64,000 nt of DNA from contig NZ_JAMJFX010000013.1 in assembly GCF_023544865.1 (NCBI RefSeq), forward strand, positions 27,429-91,428. Direction: 5' to 3'. The notes below the pieces were generated by a model, which was given only the letters and a program-made list of their open reading frames with translations, was not told the DNA's origin and made no database searches. The number at the start of each line of letters is the position of its first letter. The stretch's first letter is position 1. Of the stretch, positions 28,430 to 36,720 are shown in pieces. Source of the stretch: Phaeovulum molybdatiresistens (GTDB lineage Bacteria; Pseudomonadota; Alphaproteobacteria; Rhodobacterales; Rhodobacteraceae). The translations under genes and the position numbers were made by a program.

Positions 28430-30525
28430 GCCGCCACGCGACCGCGCCGGAACCAAAGCGCCGCGGCAAACAGGGCAACAAGGGCAAAGCCGATTTCATC
28501 GGTAATCGGCATCGCCGCGACCAAGGTGAACGCCCCCGCCATCGCCAGCGAACGTTCCCAGAAGGCAAGATCGCGACCCAGCCAACCGATCACAGCAGCA
28601 CCCCAAAGCCCGATCGACAGCACGGCCTTCAACACAATGTAGGCCACCGCAGGCGCAAAGCCGATGGCCTCGGCCAAGGGGCCGCCGGGTTGCAGCATCA
28701 AAGCCGGGGTATAGACCGCCATGAACGGGATGACGAAACCGGCCGCCGCGACCTTGATCGCCTCAAGCGAGATGCGAAGGCCGTTTTCCTTGGCAATCGG
28801 TGCCGCCGCGAAACAGGCCAGGGCCACCGGCGGCGTCAGATCGGCAAGGATGCCGAAGTAGAACACGAACATGTGCGACACGATCAGCGGCACACCCAGT
28901 TCCAGCAGCGCCGGACCCGCGATCGATGAGGTGATGATGTAGTTCGGGATCGTGGGAATCCCCATGCCCAGCACGATGCAGGTGATCATCGTCAGCACCA
29001 GCGACAGGAACAGGTTCTTTTCGCCCACGCCTACGATGAACTGGCCAAAGGTATTGGCCGCCCCGGTCAGCGTCATCACACCGATGATCACGCCCACCAG
29101 CGCACAGGCAATGCCCACCGGCAGCGCCGTCTTGGCCCCGTCGGCCAGGCTGTCACGGCAGATGGCCAGCGTTTCGCGCCCGCCCTTGGACAGGGCGTTG
29201 ACGACGATCAGCGCCACAATCGCGGCGGTGACCACCCAGATGCCGAATTTGAAGAAGGCGGCGGCGATCAGGCCCAAGCCGATCCAGAAGATCACCCGGA
29301 TCGCACCGGCCGGCAGACCCAGCGCCACCGAACCGCCAAGGATCAGCAGCACCGTCAGCGCCAGACCGATCGTGCCGGCGAACAGCGGTGTGTAGCCCGA
29401 AAACAGCAGGTAGACGAGCACTGCCAGCGGCAGGATCAGATACCAGCTTTCCTTCAGCGCCTTGCGGGGGGAAGGCAGTTCGTCGCGCGACAGGCCGCGC
29501 AGGTTGCGGCGGCCCGCTTCAAGATGCACCATCCAGAACGCGCCCAGGAAATACAGGATCGCGGGGATCAGCGCGGCCTTGACCACCTCGACATAATCAA
29601 CACCCAGGGTTTCGGCCATGATGAAGGCAACCGCGCCCATCACCGGCGGCATGATCTGACCACCCATGGATGCCGTCGCCTCTACGCCACCAGCAAAGGC
29701 CGGGCGATAGCCAAAGCTTTTCATCAGCGGGATGGTGAACTGCCCGGTGGTGACGACATTGGCCACCCCTGACCCCGAAATCGTGCCCATCAGGCCCGAG
29801 GACAGAACCGACACCTTCGCCGCGCCGCCCTGTTTGTGCCCGACAAGGCCCAGCGACACGTCGGTGAACAGGCGGATCATCCCCGCCTTTTCCAGAAACG
29901 CACCGAACAGGATGAACAGGAAGATATAACTTGAGGATACATAGGTCGGGATGCCGTAGATGCCCTCGGTGCCATAGGCCAGATGCTCAATCACCTGCGC
30001 GAAATCATAGCCGCGGTGATTAAGCGGCGCGGGCAGGTGCTGGCCAAACAGCGCGTAGGACAGAAAGAGCGCCGAAATGATCGGCAGCGCCGGCCCCATC
30101 AGCGCCCAGGCAGCGACAAAGACCGTGCCGATGGCGATCACGCCCAGCACGATATCGCGGGGCAAGGGGTCACCGGCGCGCATCAGAAGCGGGACATAGT
30201 CCCAATATTGATAAAGCGCCACGACTACGCCCAGCCCGGCCATGGCCCAGGCCAGCGCCTTCACGGCGGGGCCCGCCTTGCGTGCCAGCGCCAGAAGCGG
30301 AAAGCCCAGAAGCAGCAGGAAACCGACGTGGAACGCCCTGACGATCTGGCTTGCGAAGTCGATCAGATGCGCGGCAGTGGCGATCTGGAAGGCGGAAAAC
30401 GCGACCGCAATCCAGAACAGGGTGCGACCTTCGGCGCCGCCCGGAAAGCTGTCGGCCAAAGGATCGTGGATAGACAGGTCGGGCGCGCTATCGGGCATTT
30501 TGTGTTTCGGGTTGTCGTGCAGCAT
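28426..30525 (-). CDS. TRAP transporter permease, fused 4TM/12TM (TAXI type)
   Basis: A 699-residue inner-membrane permease in which the small DctQ-like and large DctM-like parts are fused, the form used with TAXI binding proteins. About eighteen hydrophobic segments are visible. Conserved stretches include GLMGTISGSGVANVVTTGQF, MGGQIMPPVMGAVAFIMAE, MTLTGAANTFGQFIVGVG, GMGIPTIPNYIITSS and FYFGILADLTPPVALACFAA. It uses a cation gradient. The start follows GGAGGAACGG. The binding-protein gene lies 69 bases upstream across a hairpin. Confidence 0.95.
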   Translation of the reverse strand: MLHDNPKHKMPDSAPDLSIHDPLADSFPGGAEGRTLFWIAVAFSAFQIATAAHLIDFASQIVRAFHVGFLLLLGFPLLALARKAGPAVKALAWAMAGLGVVVALYQYWDYVPLLMRAGDPLPRDIVLGVIAIGTVFVAAWALMGPALPIISALFLSYALFGQHLPAPLNHRGYDFAQVIEHLAYGTEGIYGIPTYVSSSYIFLFILFGAFLEKAGMIRLFTDVSLGLVGHKQGGAAKVSVLSSGLMGTISGSGVANVVTTGQFTIPLMKSFGYRPAFAGGVEATASMGGQIMPPVMGAVAFIMAETLGVDYVEVVKAALIPAILYFLGAFWMVHLEAGRRNLRGLSRDELPSPRKALKESWYLILPLAVLVYLLFSGYTPLFAGTIGLALTVLLILGGSVALGLPAGAIRVIFWIGLGLIAAAFFKFGIWVVTAAIVALIVVNALSKGGRETLAICRDSLADGAKTALPVGIACALVGVIIGVMTLTGAANTFGQFIVGVGEKNLFLSLVLTMITCIVLGMGIPTIPNYIITSSIAGPALLELGVPLIVSHMFVFYFGILADLTPPVALACFAAAPIAKENGLRISLEAIKVAAAGFVIPFMAVYTPALMLQPGGPLAEAIGFAPAVAYIVLKAVLSIGLWGAAVIGWLGRDLAFWERSLAMAGAFTLVAAMPITDEIGFALVALFAAALWFRRGRVAA

Positions 30526-30547
30526 CCGTTCCTCCGCGATACAACAG

Positions 30548-30574
30548 AAAAGGCGGGCAGCGCGCGGCTGCCCG
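30548..30574 (-). terminator. Attenuating hairpin between binding-protein and permease genes
   Basis: On the reverse strand CGGGCAGC pairs with GCTGCCCG around a 5-base loop, followed by CCTTTT. Such partial terminators are common after binding-protein genes, which must be expressed above the permease. Read-through into the permease operon is expected. Confidence 0.55.
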
Positions 30575-30594
30575 ACCTTGCCGACTTTCGGATC

Positions 30595-31545
30595 TTACAT
30601 CAGACCCTGTTCACGGTAATAGCGTTCCGCCCCCGGATGCAGCGGGATCGGCATGCCTTCAATGGCCTTTTGCAGATCGATCGCCGCCGCCGCGTTGTGC
30701 GCCGCCGCCAGCGTTTCCAGGTTCTCGAACAGCAGCTTGGTCATCTGATAGGCAGTTTCTTCATCCACGCCATCATGGGTCACAAGGAAGTTGACGACCG
30801 CCACGGTCGGCACGTCTTCATCCTGGCCCTGATAGGTGCCCGCGGGGATAGTAGCGGCGATGTAGGGCGCGCCCAGTTTTTCGGCGATATCCGCCGGAAT
30901 AGAGACGATTTCGATCGCCTGGGTGGTGCCCAGATCCTTCAGCGAGGCAACCCCAAGACCCGCCGATTGCAGGGTGGCGTCCAGTTGCCGATTCTTCATC
31001 AGTTCAACCGATTCCGCAAACGGCAGGTATTCCACCTTGCCCAGATCGGCATAGCTCATGCCGGCCGCCTCAAGGATGGCGCGGGCGTTCAGTTCGGTGC
31101 CCGATTTCGCCGCGCCAACCGACAGGCCCTTGCCCGCCAGGTCGGCAAGGCTGGTCACGCCGGATTCCGCTGAGGCCGCAATCTGGATGTAGTTCGGATA
31201 AACCGCCGCAATGCCACGCAGCTTGTCCAAGGGTGCCTTGAAACCGGCATCCTCGTTGCCTTCCCAGGCGAATTTCACGGAATCCCCCAGCGCAAGGCCC
31301 AGTTCGCCCTTGCCCTGCTGCAGCAGATTCAGGTTTTCGACCGAAGCTTTGGTGGCCTGCACCTGGGTGCGCGCACCGTCGATGCCGTCGGCATAGACCT
31401 TGGACAGCGCAACCCCAAGGGGGTAGTAAACGCCCGACGTGCCGCCGGTCAGAATGTTGATGAATTGTTCGGCCTGCGCGGACAGGGGGGCCACGCTAAG
31501 CGCCGCCCCGGCAACAATCGCGCCGAGCTTCAGTTTGATGGTCAT
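30595..31545 (-). CDS. TAXI-family TRAP transporter substrate-binding protein
   Basis: A periplasmic binding protein of 316 residues with a signal peptide (MTIKLKLGAIVAGAALSVAP, cleaved after SAQA). The mature protein starts EQFINILTGGTSGVYYPLG, the TAXI hallmark, and continues with VQATKASVENLNLLQQGKGE, KGLSVGAAKSGTELNARAIL and IPAGTYQGQDEDVPTVAVVN. Start: AGGAGG lies 2 bases before ATG 31551 but 8 bases before ATG 31545, so 31545 is preferred. Known TAXI ligands include glutamate and 2-oxoglutarate; here the LhgO neighbour points the same way. It is the first gene of the operon. Confidence 0.95.
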   Translation of the reverse strand: MTIKLKLGAIVAGAALSVAPLSAQAEQFINILTGGTSGVYYPLGVALSKVYADGIDGARTQVQATKASVENLNLLQQGKGELGLALGDSVKFAWEGNEDAGFKAPLDKLRGIAAVYPNYIQIAASAESGVTSLADLAGKGLSVGAAKSGTELNARAILEAAGMSYADLGKVEYLPFAESVELMKNRQLDATLQSAGLGVASLKDLGTTQAIEIVSIPADIAEKLGAPYIAATIPAGTYQGQDEDVPTVAVVNFLVTHDGVDEETAYQMTKLLFENLETLAAAHNAAAAIDLQKAIEGMPIPLHPGAERYYREQGLM

Positions 31546-31572
31546 CGTCATCTCCTCCTCAGGACAATGGGT

Positions 31573-31595
31573 CGCATCGTTATGCGAACGATGCG
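31573..31595. promoter_or_regulatory. Perfect 9-bp inverted repeat upstream of the TAXI operon
   Basis: CGCATCGTT and AACGATGCG flank a 5-base spacer (ATGCG), 28-50 bases before the binding-protein start. The size and symmetry fit a dimeric regulator site. DctD-like binding is possible but sigma-54 sites usually lie further upstream; a repressor site or a leader hairpin are alternatives. No TGGCAC-N5-TTGC promoter was found nearby. Confidence 0.55.
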
Positions 31596-31698
31596 GGATG
31601 GTTGCTGAAAAATCAGGCACCGCTCAAGAAATTGAAGCAACTGGGTGCAAGAAACTTCGCAGATTTCCGCCAAAGGTGGCGCAGAAAATCGCCTGCGG

Positions 31699-32400
31699 TC
31701 AATGCACGCGGTAACGGCCCCAGATCGCCTTTTCGCCCATCCGCGCGACAAAATCGTCATGCGCCCTGGCCTCGGCCTCGGTCAGGCGGGGGGGCAATGG
31801 CTGCGGCCGGGGGCGGGGGCGCCAATCGTCGGAAGGGCCGGCATCGGCAAGGCCCGCGGTTTCGGTGTGCAGGCCAAAACCCGGCTGGCGCCCGCCGATC
31901 AGTTCCAGATAGACCTCGGCCAGGATTTCGCTGTCCAGCAGCGCGCCATGCTTTTCACGCATGGAATTGTCGATGCCAAACCGGCGGCACAGCGCATCCA
32001 GCGAGGCCGGAGAGCCGGGGAACTTGCGCCGTGCGATCATCAGCGTATCCAGCGCCCGGTCATTGCCGATCAAGGGCATCTTGGCCCAGCCCAGTTCGGC
32101 ATTCAGGAATTTCATGTCAAAGGCGGCGTTGTGGATCACCAGCTTGGAATCCGGGCCGATGAAGTCCAGAAATGCCTGGGCGATCTCGGCAAAGCGGGGT
32201 TTGTCTTTCAGGAAATCGTCGCTGATGCCGTGAACATCAAAGGCTTCCTGCGGCATTTTTTGATCAGGCTGAATATATTGATGGTAGGTTCGGCCGGTGG
32301 GGACGTGGTTGAAAAGTTCTACCGCGCCGATTTCCACGATGCGGTGGCCTTCGGACGGTTCAAAGCCGGTGGTTTCGGTATCCAGAACGATTTCACGCAT
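31699..32400 (-). CDS. dnaQ: DNA polymerase III epsilon subunit (proofreading exonuclease)
   Basis: The 3'-5' exonuclease of the replicative polymerase. The 233-residue product has the DEDDh motifs: ExoI VLDTETTGFEPSEGHRIVEI, ExoII LVIHNAAFDMKFLNAEL, ExoIII with HGALLDSEILAEVYLEL. The C-terminus (after about 180) carries the polymerase-binding tail. It follows coaE with an 8-base overlap in the operon maf-aroE-coaE-dnaQ next to the origin, an order also known beside the Caulobacter origin. Confidence 0.97.
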   Translation of the reverse strand: MREIVLDTETTGFEPSEGHRIVEIGAVELFNHVPTGRTYHQYIQPDQKMPQEAFDVHGISDDFLKDKPRFAEIAQAFLDFIGPDSKLVIHNAAFDMKFLNAELGWAKMPLIGNDRALDTLMIARRKFPGSPASLDALCRRFGIDNSMREKHGALLDSEILAEVYLELIGGRQPGFGLHTETAGLADAGPSDDWRPRPRPQPLPPRLTEAEARAHDDFVARMGEKAIWGRYRVH

Positions 32401-32998
32401 CTTGCCCCCGGATCTTTGCGATCAAGCTTTGCACGGCCTGACGGGTCGCATCAAGGGTCAGCGTTTCGATGACATAATCGGCACGCGCGCGCTTTTCCGC
32501 ATCAGGCATCTGCCGGGACAGGATCAGGTCCAACTGCTGTTCGGTCATGCCGGGCCGTTGCAGGACGCGGGCGCGCTGCAACGCAGGCGGTGCCGATACG
32601 ACAAGGGTTGCATCGCAATCGCGATCAGCCCCCGTTTCGAACAAAAGCGGGATATCCAGCAAGACGAGATCAGCATCGCGATGCGCGTCCAGAAAGGCCA
32701 GCCGGGCAGCCGTGGTCAAGGGATGAACAATCGATTCCAGCCGGGATAGAGCCGTTTTGTCCGCTGCCAGAATGGCCTTCAGGACGGCGCGATCCACCGC
32801 GCCGTCACGCACGGCTTCGGGAAAGACGGCAGCGATCGCCGGCACGGCGGCACCGCCCGGCGCGTAAAGCGCATGCACCGTTGCATCTGCATCCCAGACC
32901 GGAACACCCTGCGCCGCGAACATCGCAGCGGTCGTCGATTTTCCCATGCCGATTGAGCCGGTCAGGCCAAGACGGAACGGACCCTTGCGTGACATCAT
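32393..32998 (-). CDS. coaE: Dephospho-CoA kinase
   Basis: The last step of coenzyme A synthesis, ATP-dependent phosphorylation of the ribose 3'-OH. The 201-residue product has a P-loop (LTGSIGMGKST), VPVWDADATVHALYAPGG, LESIVHPLT, LVLLDIPLLFETG and the lid LILSRQMPDAEKRARADYVI. Two adjacent ATGs (32998, 32995) overlap the aroE stop; either gives almost the same protein. Confidence 0.97.
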   Translation of the reverse strand: MMSRKGPFRLGLTGSIGMGKSTTAAMFAAQGVPVWDADATVHALYAPGGAAVPAIAAVFPEAVRDGAVDRAVLKAILAADKTALSRLESIVHPLTTAARLAFLDAHRDADLVLLDIPLLFETGADRDCDATLVVSAPPALQRARVLQRPGMTEQQLDLILSRQMPDAEKRARADYVIETLTLDATRQAVQSLIAKIRGQDA

Positions 32999-33834
32999 GC
33001 GCCCAGCACCGCGTTGCGTAGGCTGTCGGTGACGTCGGGGCGCAGGCCGAACCAGCGTTCAAAACCCGGAACCGCCTGATGCAGCAGCATCCCAAGCCCG
33101 TCAACAACCGTGCAGCCCAGGGCCTCGGCCTGTTCCAGAAGCGGGGTGCGCAGGGGTGTGTAGACAATATCCGTCACAACGGCTTTGGGGGACAACGCAT
33201 CCAGCGGAATTCGGAAATCCGGTTTGCCGACCATGCCCAGCGACGAAGTGTTCACCACCGTTGCCGCGCCATCCAGCATGTTTCCGGCTTGCCCCCAGTC
33301 ATAGACGACCAGACGCGCGCCAAATTCGCTGCGCAGGGTTTCTGCCCGGGCACGGGTGCGGTTTGCGATGCGCAGTTCGGGCACACCCGCCTCTAGCAAT
33401 GAAGCGACGACCGCGCGGGCGGCCCCGCCCGCACCGATCACCGCGGCAGGACCGGCGCCGGGGTCCCAGGCGGGCGCATTCTGGCGCAGGTTTGCGATAA
33501 AGCCGTATCCGTCGGTATTATCGGCGTGAATGCGCCCGTCGGGAAGGAAGATCAACGTGTTCGCCGCACCGATCAAGGCCGCGCGATCCGACACAACATC
33601 GGCGATTTTCAACGCCGCTTCCTTGTGCGGAATGGTGACGTTGCACCCGACAAAACCAGCCTTCGGCAACGTCCGCAGCACGGTTTCAAGGTTGTGCGCT
33701 GCCACATCCATGGGAATATAGAACCCTTGGATGCCATAGCTGCGCAACCAATGCCCGTGCAGCGCCGGTGAGCGGGAATGGGCCACGGGCGAGCCGATCA
33801 CGCCGGCCAGTGGAATGCGGGGATGGTCTGTCAT
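32995..33834 (-). CDS. aroE: Shikimate dehydrogenase (NADP)
   Basis: Reduces 3-dehydroshikimate in the aromatic amino acid pathway. The 279-residue product shows LAGVIGSPVAHSRSPALHGHW, the catalytic lysine in GCNVTIPHKEAAL, NTDGYGFIANL, the NADP loop VIGAGGAARAVVASLLE with NRTRARAETL, VNTSSLGM and the C-terminal GLGMLLHQAVPGFERWFG. It overlaps maf and coaE at ATGA junctions. Confidence 0.98.
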   Translation of the reverse strand: MTDHPRIPLAGVIGSPVAHSRSPALHGHWLRSYGIQGFYIPMDVAAHNLETVLRTLPKAGFVGCNVTIPHKEAALKIADVVSDRAALIGAANTLIFLPDGRIHADNTDGYGFIANLRQNAPAWDPGAGPAAVIGAGGAARAVVASLLEAGVPELRIANRTRARAETLRSEFGARLVVYDWGQAGNMLDGAATVVNTSSLGMVGKPDFRIPLDALSPKAVVTDIVYTPLRTPLLEQAEALGCTVVDGLGMLLHQAVPGFERWFGLRPDVTDSLRNAVLGA

Positions 33835-34424
33835 GTACTCAGCTCTCCTCGGACGCGCAGCCAGTTGAGGAATTCGACAAGGGGTAGGCCCAGCACGGCA
33901 AAGTAATCGCCTTCAATGGCCGAGAAAAGCCGAACGCCTTCCTCTTCCAGCTTATAGCAGCCGACTGCATGACGGATGCTGTGCCAGTTACGGGCAACAT
34001 AGGATTCAATGAAATCCGGGGTCAGGTCATGCATGGTCAGACGAACCTCGGCGACATGGCGCCAAAGCGGTATGCCATCGCCTGCGCAAACCAGCGCCGA
34101 CAGCAGCCGATGCGTGCGGCCGGACAGTTGCGCGAGCTGGTCGCAGGCATCCTGCGGGGTGGCGGGCTTGGAAAAGATCGCGCCCTTCAGCTCCAGCACC
34201 TGATCGGCGCCGAGGACTAATGCCCCGGGATGGCGGGCGGACACCTTCAGTGCCTTCATCTCGGCCAAGGTATCGGCCACATCGCGCGGATGGGCAGATT
34301 CCGCCATCAGGGCGTCGCGGATTGCGTCTTCGTCGATACGGGCGGGTTCAACCTGCAGGTCCAGCCCCGCGTTGCGCAGAAGGGTTGCCCGGATCTGGGA
34401 TGCAGAGGCAAGGATGATGTGCAT
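33831..34424 (-). CDS. maf: Maf-family nucleoside triphosphate pyrophosphatase
   Basis: House-cleaning enzyme that hydrolyses non-canonical nucleotides. The 197-residue product begins IILASASQIRATLLRNAGLD, then the conserved VLGADQVLELKGAIFSKP, LSGRTHRLLSALV and the late AVGCYKLEEEGVRLFSAIEG with GDYFAVLGLPL. Start ATG 34424 is just inside the origin gap; the open frame to 34493 adds a poor N-terminus. First gene of the leftward operon beside oriC. Confidence 0.95.
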   Translation of the reverse strand: MHIILASASQIRATLLRNAGLDLQVEPARIDEDAIRDALMAESAHPRDVADTLAEMKALKVSARHPGALVLGADQVLELKGAIFSKPATPQDACDQLAQLSGRTHRLLSALVCAGDGIPLWRHVAEVRLTMHDLTPDFIESYVARNWHSIRHAVGCYKLEEEGVRLFSAIEGDYFAVLGLPLVEFLNWLRVRGELST

Positions 34425-34429
34425 GGGCG

Positions 34430-34438
34430 TGTGGATAA
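34430..34438 (-). promoter_or_regulatory. DnaA box, perfect
   Basis: TGTGGATAA, the reverse complement of the TTATCCACA consensus, lies 6 bases upstream of the maf start codon, so DnaA bound here could also affect maf expression. Confidence 0.8.
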
Positions 34439-34600
34439 AGCGGCCTGAGGATAAGGGGCAATCCTGGGGAGAAGTGCCGAACCCCTGATCCATCCCCGTT
34501 TCCGGTCGGTCTTGTCAAGCAACTGCGCGGGTTTTCCACCTGTTGGCGGTGCTTCAAGCGTCCTGTGGGATTTTGCCGCGCCCCACCATGTATCCGCGAA

Positions 34601-34609
34601 TTATCCACA
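34601..34609 (+). promoter_or_regulatory. DnaA box, perfect
   Basis: TTATCCACA, an exact match to the high-affinity consensus, sits near the centre of the origin gap. Confidence 0.85.
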
Positions 34610-34827
34610 ATCTTGTCAGCCGTCAAACTTCCCGCAACGTGTTGAAATACAACTGAAACATAAAACTTTCCCAAGGGCACAAAATTTTATGGAAATCGGC
34701 GCTGTCGCTGGGGACAAGATGTTTACAACGCGTTAATCCCCATCGTCCACAGGGCTTACATCATCATCATCTTTTCTTTTATTTCTTCTTATCATTAAGA
34801 AGAGGTTGTTACGGAAAGGTTACGCAT

Positions 34828-35292
34828 ATGACGGATTTTCTCGCCTCGACCTACCCATGGATCAAATCCATGCATGTCATGTCGATCCTCGCGTGGATGG
34901 CGGGGCTGTTCTACTTACCCCGACTGTATGTTTACCACGTTGAAGGGCTGAAGAAGCAGGGCGTGGTGCGGGGATCGGATATGGATTTGCTGTTTCAGCA
35001 CCAGGAAAGGCTGCTGCTTAAGGCGATCATGAATCCTGCGATGATTTCCAGCTGGCTGTTCGGTCTGGCGCTGGTTCTGACCCCGGGGATTGTTGACTGG
35101 ACCTCGGCCTGGCCTTGGGCGAAGGGGGCGGGGGTCATCGGCATGACCTGGTTTCACATGTGGTGTGCGGCGCGGCGCAAGGATTTGGCGAGCGGGGCGA
35201 ACCAGCTGACCGGCCGCCAGTACCGGATGATGAACGAGGTGCCGACGCTGTTCATGATCGTGATCGTGCTGGCGGTGATCGTCAAATTCTGA
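34828..35292 (+). CDS. hemJ: Protoporphyrinogen oxidase HemJ
   Basis: A membrane enzyme that oxidises protoporphyrinogen IX to protoporphyrin IX in heme and bacteriochlorophyll synthesis. The 154-residue product has four hydrophobic helices and the family residues: KSMHVMSILAWMAGLFYLPR (heme-ligand His and Arg), YVYHVEGLKKQG, NPAMISSWLFG, FHMWCAARRKDLA and the C-terminal NEVPTLFMIVIVLAVIVKF. The AT-rich end of the origin gap is directly upstream of its start. Confidence 0.95.
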   Translation: MTDFLASTYPWIKSMHVMSILAWMAGLFYLPRLYVYHVEGLKKQGVVRGSDMDLLFQHQERLLLKAIMNPAMISSWLFGLALVLTPGIVDWTSAWPWAKGAGVIGMTWFHMWCAARRKDLASGANQLTGRQYRMMNEVPTLFMIVIVLAVIVKF

Positions 35293-35415
35293 GCTTTTGT
35301 TGACTCGGGCATGATTGACGCTTAGATGGCGGTCAAACCTCTGCCGTCCGGCATGAGGGCTTCCGATATTTCATATTTGCGCCGCATGACGGTCGCCAGA
35401 GCGAGTGGGCCCCCC

Positions 35416-36687
35416 ATGACCAAGGAACGTTTGAACCTGTCTGACCTGAAGGCGAAAAGCCCGGCTGACCTGCTGGCCATGGCCGAGGAATGGGAGATCG
35501 AGAACGCCTCGACCATGCGCAAGGGCGAGATGATGTTCTCGATCCTCAAGGAACATGCCGAAGATGAGATCGAGATCGGTGGCGATGGTGTTCTTGAAGT
35601 TCTGCAGGACGGGTTCGGCTTCTTGCGTTCGCCCGAGGCGAACTATCTGCCGGGGCCGGATGATATTTATGTCTCGCCCGACATGATCCGTCAGTACAGC
35701 CTGCGCACGGGCGATACGGTTGAGGGCATCATCAGGGCGCCTGGTGAGAATGAGCGGTATTTTGCCCTGACCACGGTCGAAAAGATCAACTTTGAAGATC
35801 CGGAAAAGGCCCGTCATAAGGTTGCATTCGACAACCTGACCCCGCTTTACCCGAATGAGCGCCTGAAAATGGAGATTGAGGATCCGACGATCAGGGATCG
35901 TTCGGCGCGTATCATCGATCTTGTGGCACCGATTGGCAAAGGTCAGCGCAGCCTGATCGTGGCACCGCCGCGGACTGGTAAGACGGTTCTGCTTCAGAAC
36001 ATTGCGAATTCGATCGAGAAAAACCATCCGGAATGCTACCTGATCGTTCTTCTGATCGACGAACGCCCGGAGGAAGTGACCGACATGCAGCGGTCGGTGA
36101 AGGGCGAGGTGATTTCCTCGACCTTTGACGAACCGGCGACGCGGCACGTCGCGGTTTCGGAAATGGTGATCGAAAAGGCCAAGCGCCTGGTGGAACACAA
36201 GCGCGACGTGGTCATCCTGCTTGACTCGATCACGCGCCTGGGCCGGGCGTTCAACACGGTGGTGCCGTCTTCGGGCAAGGTGCTGACCGGGGGTGTGGAC
36301 GCCAATGCGCTGCAACGGCCCAAGCGGTTTTTCGGTGCGGCGCGGAACATCGAAGAGGGTGGCAGCCTGACAATCATCGCGACGGCGCTGATTGATACCG
36401 GCAGCCGGATGGACGAAGTGATCTTTGAGGAGTTTAAGGGCACGGGCAACAGCGAAATCGTGCTGGACCGCAAGGTGGCCGACAAGCGTGTGTTCCCGGC
36501 GATGGATATTCTGAAATCCGGCACCCGGAAAGAGGATCTTCTGGTCGATTCCAAGGATTTGCAGAAAACCTATCTGCTGCGGCGCATTCTGAACCCGATG
36601 GGGACGACGGATGCGATCGAGTTCCTGATCTCGAAGCTGAAGCAGACCAAGTCCAACGCGGAATTCTTCGATTCGATGAACGGCTGA
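35416..36687 (+). CDS. rho: Transcription termination factor Rho
   Basis: The RNA-dependent hexameric helicase that ends transcription. The 423-residue product has the N-terminal Rho domain ([20 protein letters not shown]), the cold-shock RNA-binding fold ([20 protein letters not shown]), Walker A at about residues 175-190 ([18 protein letters not shown]), [15 protein letters not shown] and Walker B with [16 protein letters not shown]. The C-terminal [20 protein letters not shown] is intact. The frame is open to 35326, but ATG 35416 matches the family start. Confidence 0.98.
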   Translation: MTKERLNLSDLKAKSPADLLAMAEEWEIENASTMRKGEMMFSILKEHAEDEIEIGGDGVLEVLQDGFGFLRSPEANYLPGPDDIYVSPDMIRQYSLRTGDTVEGIIRAPGENERYFALTTVEKINFEDPEKARHKVAFDNLTPLYPNERLKMEIEDPTIRDRSARIIDLVAPIGKGQRSLIVAPPRTGKTVLLQNIANSIEKNHPECYLIVLLIDERPEEVTDMQRSVKGEVISSTFDEPATRHVAVSEMVIEKAKRLVEHKRDVVILLDSITRLGRAFNTVVPSSGKVLTGGVDANALQRPKRFFGAARNIEEGGSLTIIATALIDTGSRMDEVIFEEFKGTGNSEIVLDRKVADKRVFPAMDILKSGTRKEDLLVDSKDLQKTYLLRRILNPMGTTDAIEFLISKLKQTKSNAEFFDSMNG

Positions 36688-36720
36688 CGCTGTTTTTCTT
36701 TTCCCACAAGGGGTTACAGC

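Larger units (their letters stand above)
34425..34827. other. oriC: Putative chromosomal replication origin (oriC)
   Basis: A 403-base gap between divergent maf and hemJ. It has two perfect DnaA boxes (34430-34438 reverse, 34601-34609 forward), near matches TTTTCCACC (34532-34540) and TCGTCCACA (34743-34751), and an AT-rich tract at about 34755-34813 with ATC repeats and pyrimidine-rich DNA suited to unwinding. Gene order matches known alphaproteobacterial origins: maf-aroE-coaE-dnaQ on one side, and parAB with parS within 8 kb on the other. Genes diverge from it on both sides. Origin function is inferred. Confidence 0.85.

Noticed and set aside
36688..36720. Possible terminator after rho
   Set aside because: GTTTTTCTTTTCCC is T-rich but no stem precedes it, and mnmE starts 33 bases later.
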